Source: Warburgia ugandensis
Lineage: Eukaryota > Streptophyta > Magnoliopsida > Canellales > Canellaceae
Length of the DNA stretch: 64,000 nt
NCBI GenBank assembly: GCA_035236585.1
Contig: CP141138.1
Location: 28,903,437 to 28,967,436 of the forward strand
Reading direction: 5' to 3'
The notes under the pieces are model-generated. The model had not been told where the DNA came from and did not search any database. It saw only the letters and a program-made list of their open reading frames with translations. How positions within the stretch are numbered: the stretch's first letter is position 1; the number at the start of each line of letters is the position of its first letter. Positions 50,489 through 60,216 of this stretch are shown piece after piece. A program made the position numbers and the translations under genes.

Positions 50489-51543
50489 TCTATATAATTT
50501 AAGAGATGCAAAAAACATACAAGTAAAACCACTTACAATTCTTGAAGCAACTAAGGCAGCATTTTCATCAGTAAAGGTTTGGGAGTTAATGCCCTTTTGA
50601 ATGCATCATTTTCCAAAGAAGGGTGTGATTGATGACATTTGTGGTCCCAGCCTTCTTTTGCTATCAAGAGAGACATTACTTTAGAGTTAATGATAAAAAA
50701 ATTTAGGTATAATTAGATAGAACTAAACTGCCATATATACTTCTTGTTCTTCTAACCATGCGTATCCAATCCTAAAGAGGTGGTGTTGCATATGATTGGT
50801 CACATGCACCATTTTTCCTTTGACATACTTTACCTGCATGTCAAAAGGACATGTAATGAAGCACAATGGACTTGAAAATTAGAGAAATCAAGATTTTGGC
50901 TACCTTGTAATTACCTCAAAATCTGAAGACAGGCGGGTCTATTGATGTTGGAATACAACTCAGGGACTGTGTAGAGTGTAGATGGGTCATTAGTTTAGAA
51001 GTATGTACTTCCTTGCTAGATTACTCTTTCATTTCCTCCATTGTTCACCAGCCCCATGGAGAGCATTCTTCTTATAGTCATCTGAGGTGTCGAAAGCAGA
51101 CTACAAAGTAAAAATAAACATTAGTTTATCTGAACTAAAACAAGATAATGCACATAGTATGTTGTATGTAGCAAGCATTGACAAACCTTCACCAGCTCCC
51201 ATATTGCATCCTTTATTGATTGTGTAATGTCTCTCCAATTAGTAACTAAGACTGGCACCATGCTTCTAACAGTGTAGCAAACAAAATTAGTGCAAGAATG
51301 TGCACTACCACCTATCGCTTGCCCTTTACAATTGAACAATACCGTCTCTCTTATTCCCTTTGACTTTCTCCTAATAATATGCACTATTTTTGTTGGCCCT
51401 CTGCCCTTTCTCTTACTGGGCGTACTTATGCTGAATTGTTCTTCATGATGCTCACTCTCTTCATTTTCTACTTTGCCTACACAAGTAAAAACAATACATT
51501 TAGAATATAACAACATATATATTGGTTTAGAAAATACCACCAT
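48250..51543 (-). pseudogene. Ptta/En/Spm (Transposase_24) gene relic, with possible Ulp1-like C-terminus
   Basis: The second gene of the CACTA element, in pieces. 51121-51543 holds KRKGRGPTKIVHIIRRKSKG, then FNCKGQAIGG, then SMVPVLVTNWRDITQSIKD, the signature of plant Transposase_24 proteins. 50215-50532 holds DGPGKWHYRDSEQHASKEAI; 49957-50205 a Pro-rich linker; 49646-49831 TVGDAIGYHVAWPERYI; 49210-49422 MPPFLRGLYRLINEDTKISS and PIMKEDLLAIYSMAQLEYMH; 49020-49110 LHILEVKDVYKFLDPGVVYG. This order matches CACTA proteins whose end often carries a Ulp1-like cysteine protease, but its catalytic residues were not identified at 48250-49000. Some breaks may be introns; others are stops or shifts (for example near 49800). 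A working gene is unlikely. Confidence 0.75.
50446..50482. repeat. (CATA)n microsatellite
   Basis: About nine ACAT/CATA units followed by a short AT stretch, in an intron-like gap of the Ptta-type gene relic. Confidence 0.95.
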
Positions 51544-51554
51544 CTAAGTACATA

Positions 51555-52930
51555 GATGATAAATTTGAAGCATTTATAAGCATTAAAGAAGCACAAAATA
51601 AATGCATCATATACAGTAAAAAATGCATGGTAAAAACGCATATTCAAGTAATATTTTGCATACCTTGTTGAATGAAACATCAAAATCTAATACATGGGTC
51701 TTGTTAAACTCAATGAAGGCTATCTAAAATGATCATAATTAAGCATTTACAAGCATTAAATAAGAATAAAATGAATGCATCATATACATTAAAAAATGCA
51801 AGGTAAAAACACATATTCAAGTAACATTTTGCATGCCTTGTTGAATCAAACATCAAAATCTAGGACATGGGTCTTCTTAAACTCAATGGAGGCTATCTAG
51901 AATGATTATAATCAAGCATTTACAAGCATTAAAGAAGCACAAAAGAACTACATCATATACAGTAAAAAAGAAGAAGAGCATATTCAAGCAACATTTTGCA
52001 TGCCTTATTGAATGAAACATCAAAATCTAAGATGTGGGTCTTCTTAAACTCAATGAAGGCTATCTTGAATAATAAATTTGAAGCATTTACAAACATTAAA
52101 GAAGCACAAAATAAATGCATCATATATAGTAAAAAATGGATGGTAAAAATGCATATTCAAGCAACATTTTGCACGCCTTGTTGAATGAAACATCAAAATC
52201 TAAGACATGGGACTTCTTAAACTCAATGGAGACTATCTAGAATGATCAATTTGAAGCATTTACAAGAATTAAAGAGTCACAAAATAAATGCATCATATAC
52301 AATAAAAAATGCATATTCAAGCAACATATTGCATGCCTTGTTGAATGAAATATCAAAATCAAAGGCATGGGTCTTCTTAAAATCAATGGAGGTTATCTAA
52401 AATGATCAAATTGAAGCCTTTACAAGCATTAAAGAAGAACAAAATTAGCATCATATACAGTAAAAAATGCATGGTAAAAACACATATTCAAGTAACATAT
52501 TGCATGTCTTGTTGAATGAAACACCAAAATCTAAGACATGGGTCTTCCTAAAATCAATGGAGGCTATCTAGAATGGTCATAATCAAGCATTTACAAGCAT
52601 TAAAGAATAATAAAATCAGCATCATATACAATAAAAAATGCATATTCAAGCAACTTTTTGCATGCCTTGTTGAATGAAACATCAAAATTTAAGACATGGG
52701 TCTTCTTAAACTCAATGAAGGCTATCTAGAAGGATCATAATCAAGCATTTATAAGCATTACAGAAGCACAAAATCAGCAACATGTATAGTAAAAAATACA
52801 TATTGAAGCAACATTTTGCATGCCTTGTTGAATTAAACATCAAAATCTAAGACATGAGTCTTCTTAAACTCAATGGTGGCTCTCTAGAGTGATTGTAATC
52901 AAGCATTTACAAGTATTAAAGAAGCACAAA
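51555..52930 (-). repeat. tandem array of eight ~165-bp exon-like units in the CACTA element
   Basis: Eight units start near 51650, 51823, 51990, 52160, 52322, 52493, 52650 and 52810. On the minus strand each has an acceptor-like TTCTAG, a 60-base block encoding variants of IASIEFKKTHVLDFDV then SFNK, and a donor-like AAG followed by GYATGC. The unit nearest the Ptta-type gene has canonical GTATGC; most others have GCATGC, one GCGTGC and one ACATGC. The 60-base block is divisible by three. Two copies (units 2 and 8) have in-frame stops. The rest of each unit is AT-rich and equally repetitive. Confidence 0.85.
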
Positions 52931-53217
52931 ATCGAGAATTGAGAGAGATCTAACCTAATGAGAGAAGTTTGATCTTTCTTCTTCTTCTTCTTCTCCTTAA
53001 GGGTTTTGGGGGCTTGGGTTTGAAAATTTTGAATTGGGGGGGGGACATGATTTCTCTCCTCTCTCTTCTCTTCTTCTTCTTCTTCTTCCCTCTCTCTCCT
53101 TCTCTTTATTTCTCCTCTCCTCCTCCTCCTCCTCCTCCTCCTCTTCTTGTTCTTCTCCTTAAGGGTTTTGGGATTTGAAAATTTTGAATGCGGGAAGGGG
53201 GAGGATGGATATTTGAA
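52931..53217. repeat. pyrimidine-rich segment with a duplicated block
   Basis: TTC- and CTC-rich tracts (52977-52996, 53060-53150). CTCCTTAAGGGTTTTGGG plus TGAAAATTTTGAAT occurs twice, at 52992-53035 and 53155-53190. On the minus strand this purine-rich segment lies between the internal palindrome array and the exon-like units, where a leader of the second gene would be. No coding frame is credible. Confidence 0.65.
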
Positions 53218-53615
53218 AGGAATATAGGATGATTTTTAAAAACCATCCTATATTCTATATTCACTTGAATATAGGATGATTTTTTTTTAAAACTATCCTT
53301 TAATTATTTAAATAAAGGACAGTTTTAAAAAATCATCCTATATTTTGATGAATATATGATGGTTTTAAAAAATCATAAATATAGGACGATTTTTTAAAAT
53401 CGTCCTTTATTCAAAATAATAAAGGATGGTTTTAAAAAAAATCATCCTATATTTTGATGAATATAGGATGGTTATTTAAAAATCATTCTATATTTTAGTA
53501 ATTATATAAGACGAGTTTTAAAGAACTTTAATGGTCACTTTGCTTGCAAACGTTCCCCCACCTAATGTTTTGTTTGAATACTAAAAGATGGTTTATTAAT
53601 AACTGTCGTATATGA
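53218..53615. repeat. internal palindrome array of subterminal type
   Basis: Seven or eight dyads such as ATAGGACGATTTTTTAAAAT followed by CGTCC fill 53218-53516, with one more at 53580-53612 (AAAGATGGTTTATTAATAAC, then TGTC). They are the same kind as the inner units of the left subterminal array (TAGGATGG type), yet they lie 4.4 kb from the nearest end. They sit between the 3' end of the TNP2-type gene and the 5' side of the second gene. Confidence 0.9.
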
Positions 53616-53759
53616 ATTAAAGTAGTTTAACAAGTTACTTGAGCTCTTAAAATCTTAAAAACCTTTGAAATGCATAGGTTATCCCATGATTTATTTCATT
53701 CATGTTTAACCAGTGTTTGGCATGACACATGATGTGTAAACTTCAATTGATTAATTAAA

Positions 53760-56700
53760 TCATTTTTCAAACATTACATGATACAAACACATGCATTTTA
53801 AACAATCAGATTCCACCCATGCACATTCCTCACTAGCATCATGCACATAATCCATCTCACTCTCCCCTATTAGATCAATGGATGGCATTGTTGTAGTGAT
53901 TGAAGGGTAATCAATTGCCATGTCACCTAGGTCATCTTCACCATAGAAGTCCCTTGAAGAGGTTATTAAAATAGTTGACCATATTATATCATGTCCATCT
54001 TGTACATAAAATACATGTTTTACTTGACATGCCAAAATAAACTAGTCATTTTTTATGAACTATCTTACTGACGTCAACCAATGTCAAGCCGAGGACATTA
54101 GTTCTTATGCTATCTTTGTTGTGTTTCACCCAATCACACTTAAACACAACCACAAATCTACATGTATAATCCAGCTCCCATATCTTGCATATAACCCCGT
54201 AATAAGTATTGTTAGCTACAATTGGGTTGTTGTCCTTTGAATTGAAAAGAAAGTGGCTTTAGCAACTAAGCTAACACCACTACCTTATTGTCCTCATAAC
54301 TTATTACGGTCTTTTGTGTGAAAGTGATAACCATTGATGGCATATCCAGAATACTTTACTTCTAGTCAAGGTCTCATTGCCATCCAACCCAAGCATTCAG
54401 AAATACTATGATCTGGAACATCTCATTGATCTTAAACCTATATGTAATTATATATTAATTAAAATGATTAATTACTGTATACGTTTATATACTATATATA
54501 TTATACAAATATATTAATTAATTCATCATAGAGTAGTATTTAATTTAATTAAATACCTTCTCATGAAGCCAAGTTGTGAAGGAATGACAATGCTCATCTT
54601 GCAGCCACTTCTTTTTCCATGCATCTCTTAGATACCTCTCTTTTAGAAAGTCCATGTGCATACTACATAATGATCATAGAAGAAAATTATATAACATACA
54701 TGATGTTAAACTTCAACAACATTAGTGATTCAATTAATTAATGTCAAAGAAACTAGCAAAGAGGGAAAATTAATTACGTACTCAATTTATGGTTGAAATC
54801 ATCAATATTAATATTTTGCAAGACGTAAAGGTGTGCCTGCTCCAGTTCCTTACTATCAATGGTCGACACACAACCACTGAATGGAGGTTCACCAACTCTT
54901 GGATCAATTAATGTACCCGAATGTTTCTTTCTTGGTATTCTAATAGCATTCACTGAACTCGACTACTTCTCTTGCAATGTAACATTCAGCAATACACCCC
55001 TCTGGCCTCTTATGATTTCATACATACCCTTTTAACACCTTCATGTACCTTTCAAATGGGTATATCTATCACAAATAAACAGGTCCACACAACCTAACCT
55101 CACCAATGAGGTGCACTATTAAGTGTACCATGATATCGAAGAAGGATGGTGGAAAGATTATCTCAAGCTCACTTAAGGTTGTCACTAAATGCTGTTGGAT
55201 TTCTTATGATTTAGAAGTATCCACCACCTTCCTGCACAAAGCAATAAAGAAGTGATAGAATTTAGTAATAGATCCTCTAACTTTATTTGGAAGCACTGAA
55301 TGTATTACTACAGGCAAAAGTTGTTGCATTAATGTATGACAATCATGAGACTTCATCCCCAATAGTTTCAGATCTTTCATGGAGACAATGTTTTTAAAGC
55401 TTAAAGAGTTCCCATCTAGAACTTTGATATCTAACAGAATTTTACACACTATTCTTCTCCTCTCTGTTAAACGTATAATTTTCTTTAAGCAAGTATGTTC
55501 CTCAGCTACCCCTATCCTATGGATGCAACATTCTCTTCAAACCCATTGTCATGAGATCCATTCGAGTGGCAAGTCCATCTTTTATTTTTTCCAGCATGTC
55601 AAGTAAGGTACCGATCAAGCTTTCACAGGCATTCTTCTTAATGTGCATGACATCAAGCACATGCCGCATGTGCAGGGATTTCTAGTATCCAAGTTCAAAA
55701 AATGTTGACTTCTTCTTCCAACAGCTTTTAGAGTTGCTTTCATTTGTGCGTGAAGTTGCCTTCTTCTTCTTCCCCCATGATACATTAAGGTTCTCAACTT
55801 GTTGCAATACTTATTGTCTAGTCAACCTCTTTGGAGGTCTCCTAGTCTCCACACTATGATCAAATTCTCCCCTTTTTTAAATGGTATGGATGGTTTCTAT
55901 GAAACCATCTTCTATGGCCTAGGAATGCCATCTTTCTACCATGTTGAAGTCGTGTGGCACAATTTTTGTTACTACAAATAGGATAGGCTTTGTATCCCTT
56001 CACTGTGCATCCAGCCAAATAACTGTACGCAGAAAAGTTGATTATTGTCCATAATAGTACTGCCTTAAGGGTGAATGTATCTTTCTTGTAGGCATTATAA
56101 GCTTCAACCCTTACTTCCCACAATGTCCTAAGGTCATCGATCAATGGAGCTAAGTACATGTCGATGTCATTCTCAGGTTGCTTGGGACCTAATATTAACA
56201 TAGTTAACATCATGAACTGCCTCTTCATGCACAACAATGGTGAAAAGTTGTAACAAAGTGTTATAACAGGCCAACAACTATACCTGCTGTTCATAGAATA
56301 ATGAGGATTAATCCCATATGCACATATTGCAAGGCGTGGGTTCTTATGTTCATCTCCAAAATCGGGCCACATGAAGTCTAAAAACTTCCACATAGGGCTA
56401 TCTACCGAATGGCATAAATAGTTATCACCGACTCTCTCCTCAACATGCCATACTATTTTATTTGATGTTTCTTTAATACAAAACATTCTTAGGAATCTTA
56501 GAATAAGGGGAAAATACCACTGGGCATTTGCAAGAACATCTTTCTCTTGTTGACCACTTGAATTATTCCTCATCTTCCGTCTTAAATGTCCACAATTGGA
56601 CATATAATTTTGTCTTGTTCTCCTTTTTGTACAAGATGCAATTGTTGGGACAGGCATGTATCTTTTCATACTTTAAGCCTAGTGCAACGAAGATTTTCTT

Positions 56701-57319
56701 TACCTCCCATCTCTACCTAACCAATTTGTTCTCTTAGGTAGCATTTTACCAATGACTTTCAACAATTCTATAAAACTATGATCTGAAATACTAAATATTA
56801 ACTTCACATTGTCAAGTTCTACCACTGTAAACAACTTGGTATAATCTATACACTGAATGTATAATGGCTCATTGGCTTCCTCCAATGCAGTCTGAAATTG
56901 TACTAAGTCATCTTGGAAGTCATTGTATATATCTCAAAACATAGGTGCAGCTATCCTACTATCTTCACCACTTCCTTAAGTGGCTTCTTTTCATATACAC
57001 ATTTAGCCCTTGTTGAGGGCCTATGAGGTATTTTCTCTCCATACCACATTTATGGGAGATAGCTTTCATCAACTCCATGAAAGCACAAATGTTCTCTTAA
57101 CTCACCAACAATAACCTTTCTTAGGTTTCCACATCTCAAGCATGGACATCGAATTCGATTACAATCACCACTTGCCCCAAGTGTAAACTCAATGAACTCT
57201 TCTATTCCCTCCTCATATTCTCTTGATGATCTTTTCGCAAGCATCCAAGCATATTTTTCCCAAAAGTGTGAAGTCTTTCTAGATATGAAAATATTATAAT
57301 AATAATGTGGGTTAGGCAT
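53760..57319 (-). pseudogene. TNP2-type transposase gene relic of the CACTA element
   Basis: This gene should encode the transposase that cuts and joins CACTA ends. 57050-57319 is the Transposase-associated domain (WMLAKRSSREYEEGIEEFIE, then IRCPCLRCGNLRKV), closed by an in-frame TAA. 55860-56669 is the TNP2 core: AQWYFPLILRFLRMF, WHVEERVGDNYLCHSVDSP, INPHYSMNSRYSCWPVI, LLILGPKQPENDIDMYLAPL-type blocks and LGHRRWF. Beyond lie RHVLDVMHIKKNACESLIGT (about 55610-55680), MKSHDCHTLMQQLLPVVIHS (55204-55449) and YPFERYMKVLKGY (about 55030-55070, DUF4218). After those come GTLIDPRVGEPPFSG, HLYVLQNINID and, at 53760-54035, a DUF4216-type end (VKHVFYVQDGHDIIWSTILI). Order and orientation are normal. 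Many shifts and stops make it non-functional. Confidence 0.88.
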
Positions 57320-57714
57320 TTAACCAAATACTTGGTGTGTACATATACAAAATGTACATAGTTAACATATATATATATATATATAATTTTTAGAGGAGTC
57401 AACATTCAAGTCTAGCTAATATTGGAAAAAGTAAGAATGAAGCAAAAACATGACTAATCTATACACATAAATGTTGACACTGATCCATACATATATATCA
57501 CACAAATGCAAGAAGAAAAAAGAAAAGGAATTTTATTGCCATAAACTTCAAATAAAGTAAACATATGACAAGGTATAAGAATGAATACTACCCAATCATG
57601 CATATCAACTGAGGAAATACAAGTTTGGGACAAAGTGCATGTAAATCCAACCTAATGTTTCAGTTTTCTTTAAAGAAGTGAGAGTCAATTGAACTTCAAC
57701 TTATAAGACATGAA

Positions 57715-57989
57715 AAACATAAGACAGTTTTGAAAACCCATCTTATATTGCTAATATTATAGGATGGTTTTCTAGAACTGTCTTATATAAATTTTATATA
57801 AGACAATTCTAGAAAATCGTCTTATATTATTAACATAATATAAGATGGTTTTCCATAACTATCTTATATAAATTTATATAAGACTGTTATGTTGAAACTA
57901 TCTTATATTATTATAATATATAAGACGGGTTGTCATAATCATCTTATATAAAATTTATATAGCATGGTTGTGTCGAAACCATCTTATAT
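57715..57989. repeat. right subterminal palindrome array of the CACTA element
   Basis: About seven dyads such as ATATAAGACAATTCTAGAAA followed by ATCGTC. All are of the TAAGACGG/TAAGATGG type, unlike the TAGGA type that prevails in the inner left array and the internal array. This is the transposase-gene 5' end of the element. Confidence 0.9.
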
Positions 57990-58022
57990 TTACCATCTTA
58001 TAAAGCCCAAATTTTAGTAGTG
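57990..58022 (-). repeat. right terminal inverted repeat of the CACTA element (intact)
   Basis: Reverse complement begins CACTACTAAAATTTGGGCTT and continues TATAAGATGG, a canonical CACTA end next to the ATT duplication. Confidence 0.92.
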
Positions 58023-58872
58023 ATTTGGGTTGGATGGTTCTAAAGCTTTATTTTCTTCTTCAATGGAAGTCTCTTCATCATAATTGTGACAAAGAGTAGG
58101 ACATGGCTCAAGTAAATATGAGTTGAAAGTTTTTATTGATGATTGTGGGCTTTGTGTCTCAGAATAATCATAAGGGATTTGCATCCTATTATCAGTAATA
58201 AATGGCTCTTTATTATCCCTAATTTGTTCGAATTCCTCAATCCTTTTTATAAATGCAGCAATGTTTCTTTCAGTAGATTCCCTTATTGATTTCATTTTCT
58301 CTTACCATTCCTCCCATTCTTGTCTCATTTCCTCATTCCCCTTTTCAAAGGCAGCCATGGTTTGTTCCATTTTGTCAAAAATTACTGCATATTCTCTTCT
58401 AATAGTTGTTCTTCATGCTATAGAGGATACAACTCATAGGGTTGGTATTGCTATGGCATTGGGGGTATTAAAAAAGGAATGAGCAGGTTGAACCCATGAG
58501 AATGAGCAGGTTGAACCCATGATGGTTGGCCTTGATATTCTTAATAATCATGGTAGTGTTGATCAAGGTGGGGCCATTGTGGTTCTTCCTGATATTTGTA
58601 ATCTTGAGACCAAGGTTGTTCGTGATTCCTAACCCATTTATTATAGTCTTGGTAATTTGTCTTAGGATAAAATTTGCTAGGTATGTGAATGCATTGGGTG
58701 CATCCACCGGCTCCTGATAGTATTCATTTTATGTGGAGCTTAATGGTCATGAAGGAGTGGGATATTGAAGTTCAAAATAGGTATAGTCATTATGGTGTGG
58801 AGGTTGAGGAGTAGCTTGCCTAGAAGCTATTATCCTAAACAATTGACTTTCCATAATATCTAACCCATCCAT
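58023..58872 (-). pseudogene. N-terminal part of the gag-like ORF of element C
   Basis: Translation from 58872 begins MDGLDIMESQLFRIIASRQA, matching MDRLDLMESQLLRLVASRQV in B. It continues with the Tyr/Pro-rich part and the charged helix frame 58014-58295 (ERNIAAFIKRIEEFEQIRDN, EETSIEEENKALEPSNPN), ended by the CACTA insertion. A 25-base direct duplication (GAATGAGCAGGTTGAACCCATGA type, 58477-58521) and several stops break the frame. The remaining half lies at 46632-47288. Confidence 0.68.
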
Positions 58873-58879
58873 CTATTAT

Positions 58880-60192
58880 CTAACCTATGAAATCTATCCC
58901 CTTCTTAATAGGCTTTTGTTCTCAACTTTGTATACTACAAAAAATAAAAATAAATTATATGCAATGAATACATTTTTTTTTTATGGAATCCCTAACTATA
59001 TGATGCAACCTAAATACTAGGCCTAGGCTAAATGATACACAATCAAATCCTAGTATTCACTAATTGAGCAATGTCTTGATTATTTTTTCTTTTTGTATAG
59101 GTTGTAGCTTCTTAGACCTAAATCTATAAAGCTACTCCTTTTATCTAAATTTGACTACTACTTACTAGTTAGGTTCTGCTCTTAAGTGGTTAATACAATC
59201 TTCATGTCAAGAGGCATTTAGACCTCTACTGACATCAACAGAAGGCATGAGAAAATCACTTATATTTTAATGCACCCACTATAATCACAGTGTTTAGAAG
59301 CCACTGGAGTGATAATAAATTGCATCCTTTTAAAAGGGTCCTAAGAGCTCGATACCCTAAGCCTCTTTCTACTTGATTTTAAATTAAAATTCAAGGTTTG
59401 AGATCACGACATACAAGGATGTTGATTGATTTCTAGGTGGGCTAAGGAGCTGGTGATGAAATCAAGTCCTTATCTTATAAGGGTTCCTGTGGGGCCCTTA
59501 CTAGCATTAAATTCTATTCCACCATAAGGCAATAAATACAGAATGCAGAATAGAAAGAAAACTAATGCATACCTATATACTACTTAACAAAGGGTTAGGA
59601 ACCTTAAAAGAGGGGACACTATAACCATGCATCCTATGCTTTAATTATAGCTGCGCTCAGGCTAACCTTTATTAAATGGGTACACAACTAATGCAACAAT
59701 CTTAAATAAAGAGGTAGCAATTATTAATGAATGATCCTAATCTATATGAATTATACTACCATCCAAATGAAAAATTATGCTAAATGCAAATTATCCTAAA
59801 AATTAAAATTTGAGTATGGGATGCTCATAGTGAGGGATCTGATGATGATCAAGTATAGGCCACCATACTCCATACTTTCCTTGTATTATTACAACCTATT
59901 TAAAATTAAATAATAATGAAATTAAAATTACAAATGGGCCTCACTACAATTTCACTCAAATCCTAATCTAGGAAAGCAATAAAACATAATCTAAGATGAT
60001 AAAGCTGTGGCCCACAGGATCATCGCGACTCCTTTGTCGATTTCCCTCACACAAAAATCAAAGAAATATGGTCATTATAAGGAAAATAGCAAAAAATGCG
60101 AAAGATACGCAAAAACCCTACTCTAATGCACCCTAAATCTAGACTAGAGGAAAATAACCTAAATTATGGAACTCTACACAAAACGTTGCGAC
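58880..60192 (-). other. untranslated leader of element C
   Basis: About 1.3 kb between the primer-binding site and the ORF start. It is collinear with the B leader (39990-41154) but more diverged. No coding sequence seen. Confidence 0.5.
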
Positions 60193-60210
60193 TCCCTGGC
60201 AATGATACCA
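60193..60210 (-). promoter_or_regulatory. primer-binding site of element C (mutated tRNA-Asp type)
   Basis: Minus strand TGGTATCATTGCCAGGGA lies six bases from the right LTR. Compared with B (TGGCGCCGTTGCCAGGGA) three bases have changed in the 5' part, two of them C to T and one G to A in this reading, as expected from decay of methylated CG/CHG sites. Confidence 0.75.
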
Positions 60211-60216
60211 AAAACT

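Larger units (their letters stand above)
47286..58025 (-). mobile_element. CACTA (En/Spm-type) DNA transposon with ATT target duplication
   Basis: The element spans 47289-58022 (10,734 bases) inside the gag-like ORF of element C. The flanking ATT at 47286-47288 and 58023-58025 is the 3-bp duplication expected of CACTA elements. Aligning the flanks with element B shows the uninterrupted target. The right terminus is intact (...AAATTTTAGTAGTG, reverse complement CACTACTAAAATTT). The left terminus reads CTGTACTATGG, so it has two changes in the CACTACTA motif. The inner TIR parts match (GGGCTTTATAAGATGG versus GGGTTTATAAGACAG). It carries two decayed genes, TNP2 type and Ptta/En/Spm type, and palindromic subterminal arrays. 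Confidence 0.93.

Noticed and set aside
51555..52930. Regularly spaced repeats resembling a CRISPR array
   Set aside because: Units are ~165 bp with repetitive spacers, inside a plant CACTA element; neither repeat length nor unique spacers fit CRISPR.
52969..53178. 69-residue plus-strand frame with Leu, Phe and Pro runs
   Set aside because: Produced by TTC/CTC tracts in the pyrimidine-rich segment of the CACTA element.
55615..55797. 60-residue minus-strand frame rich in His, Cys and Arg
   Set aside because: It is an out-of-frame shadow; the real transposase frame through here reads RHVLDVMHIKKNACESLIGT.
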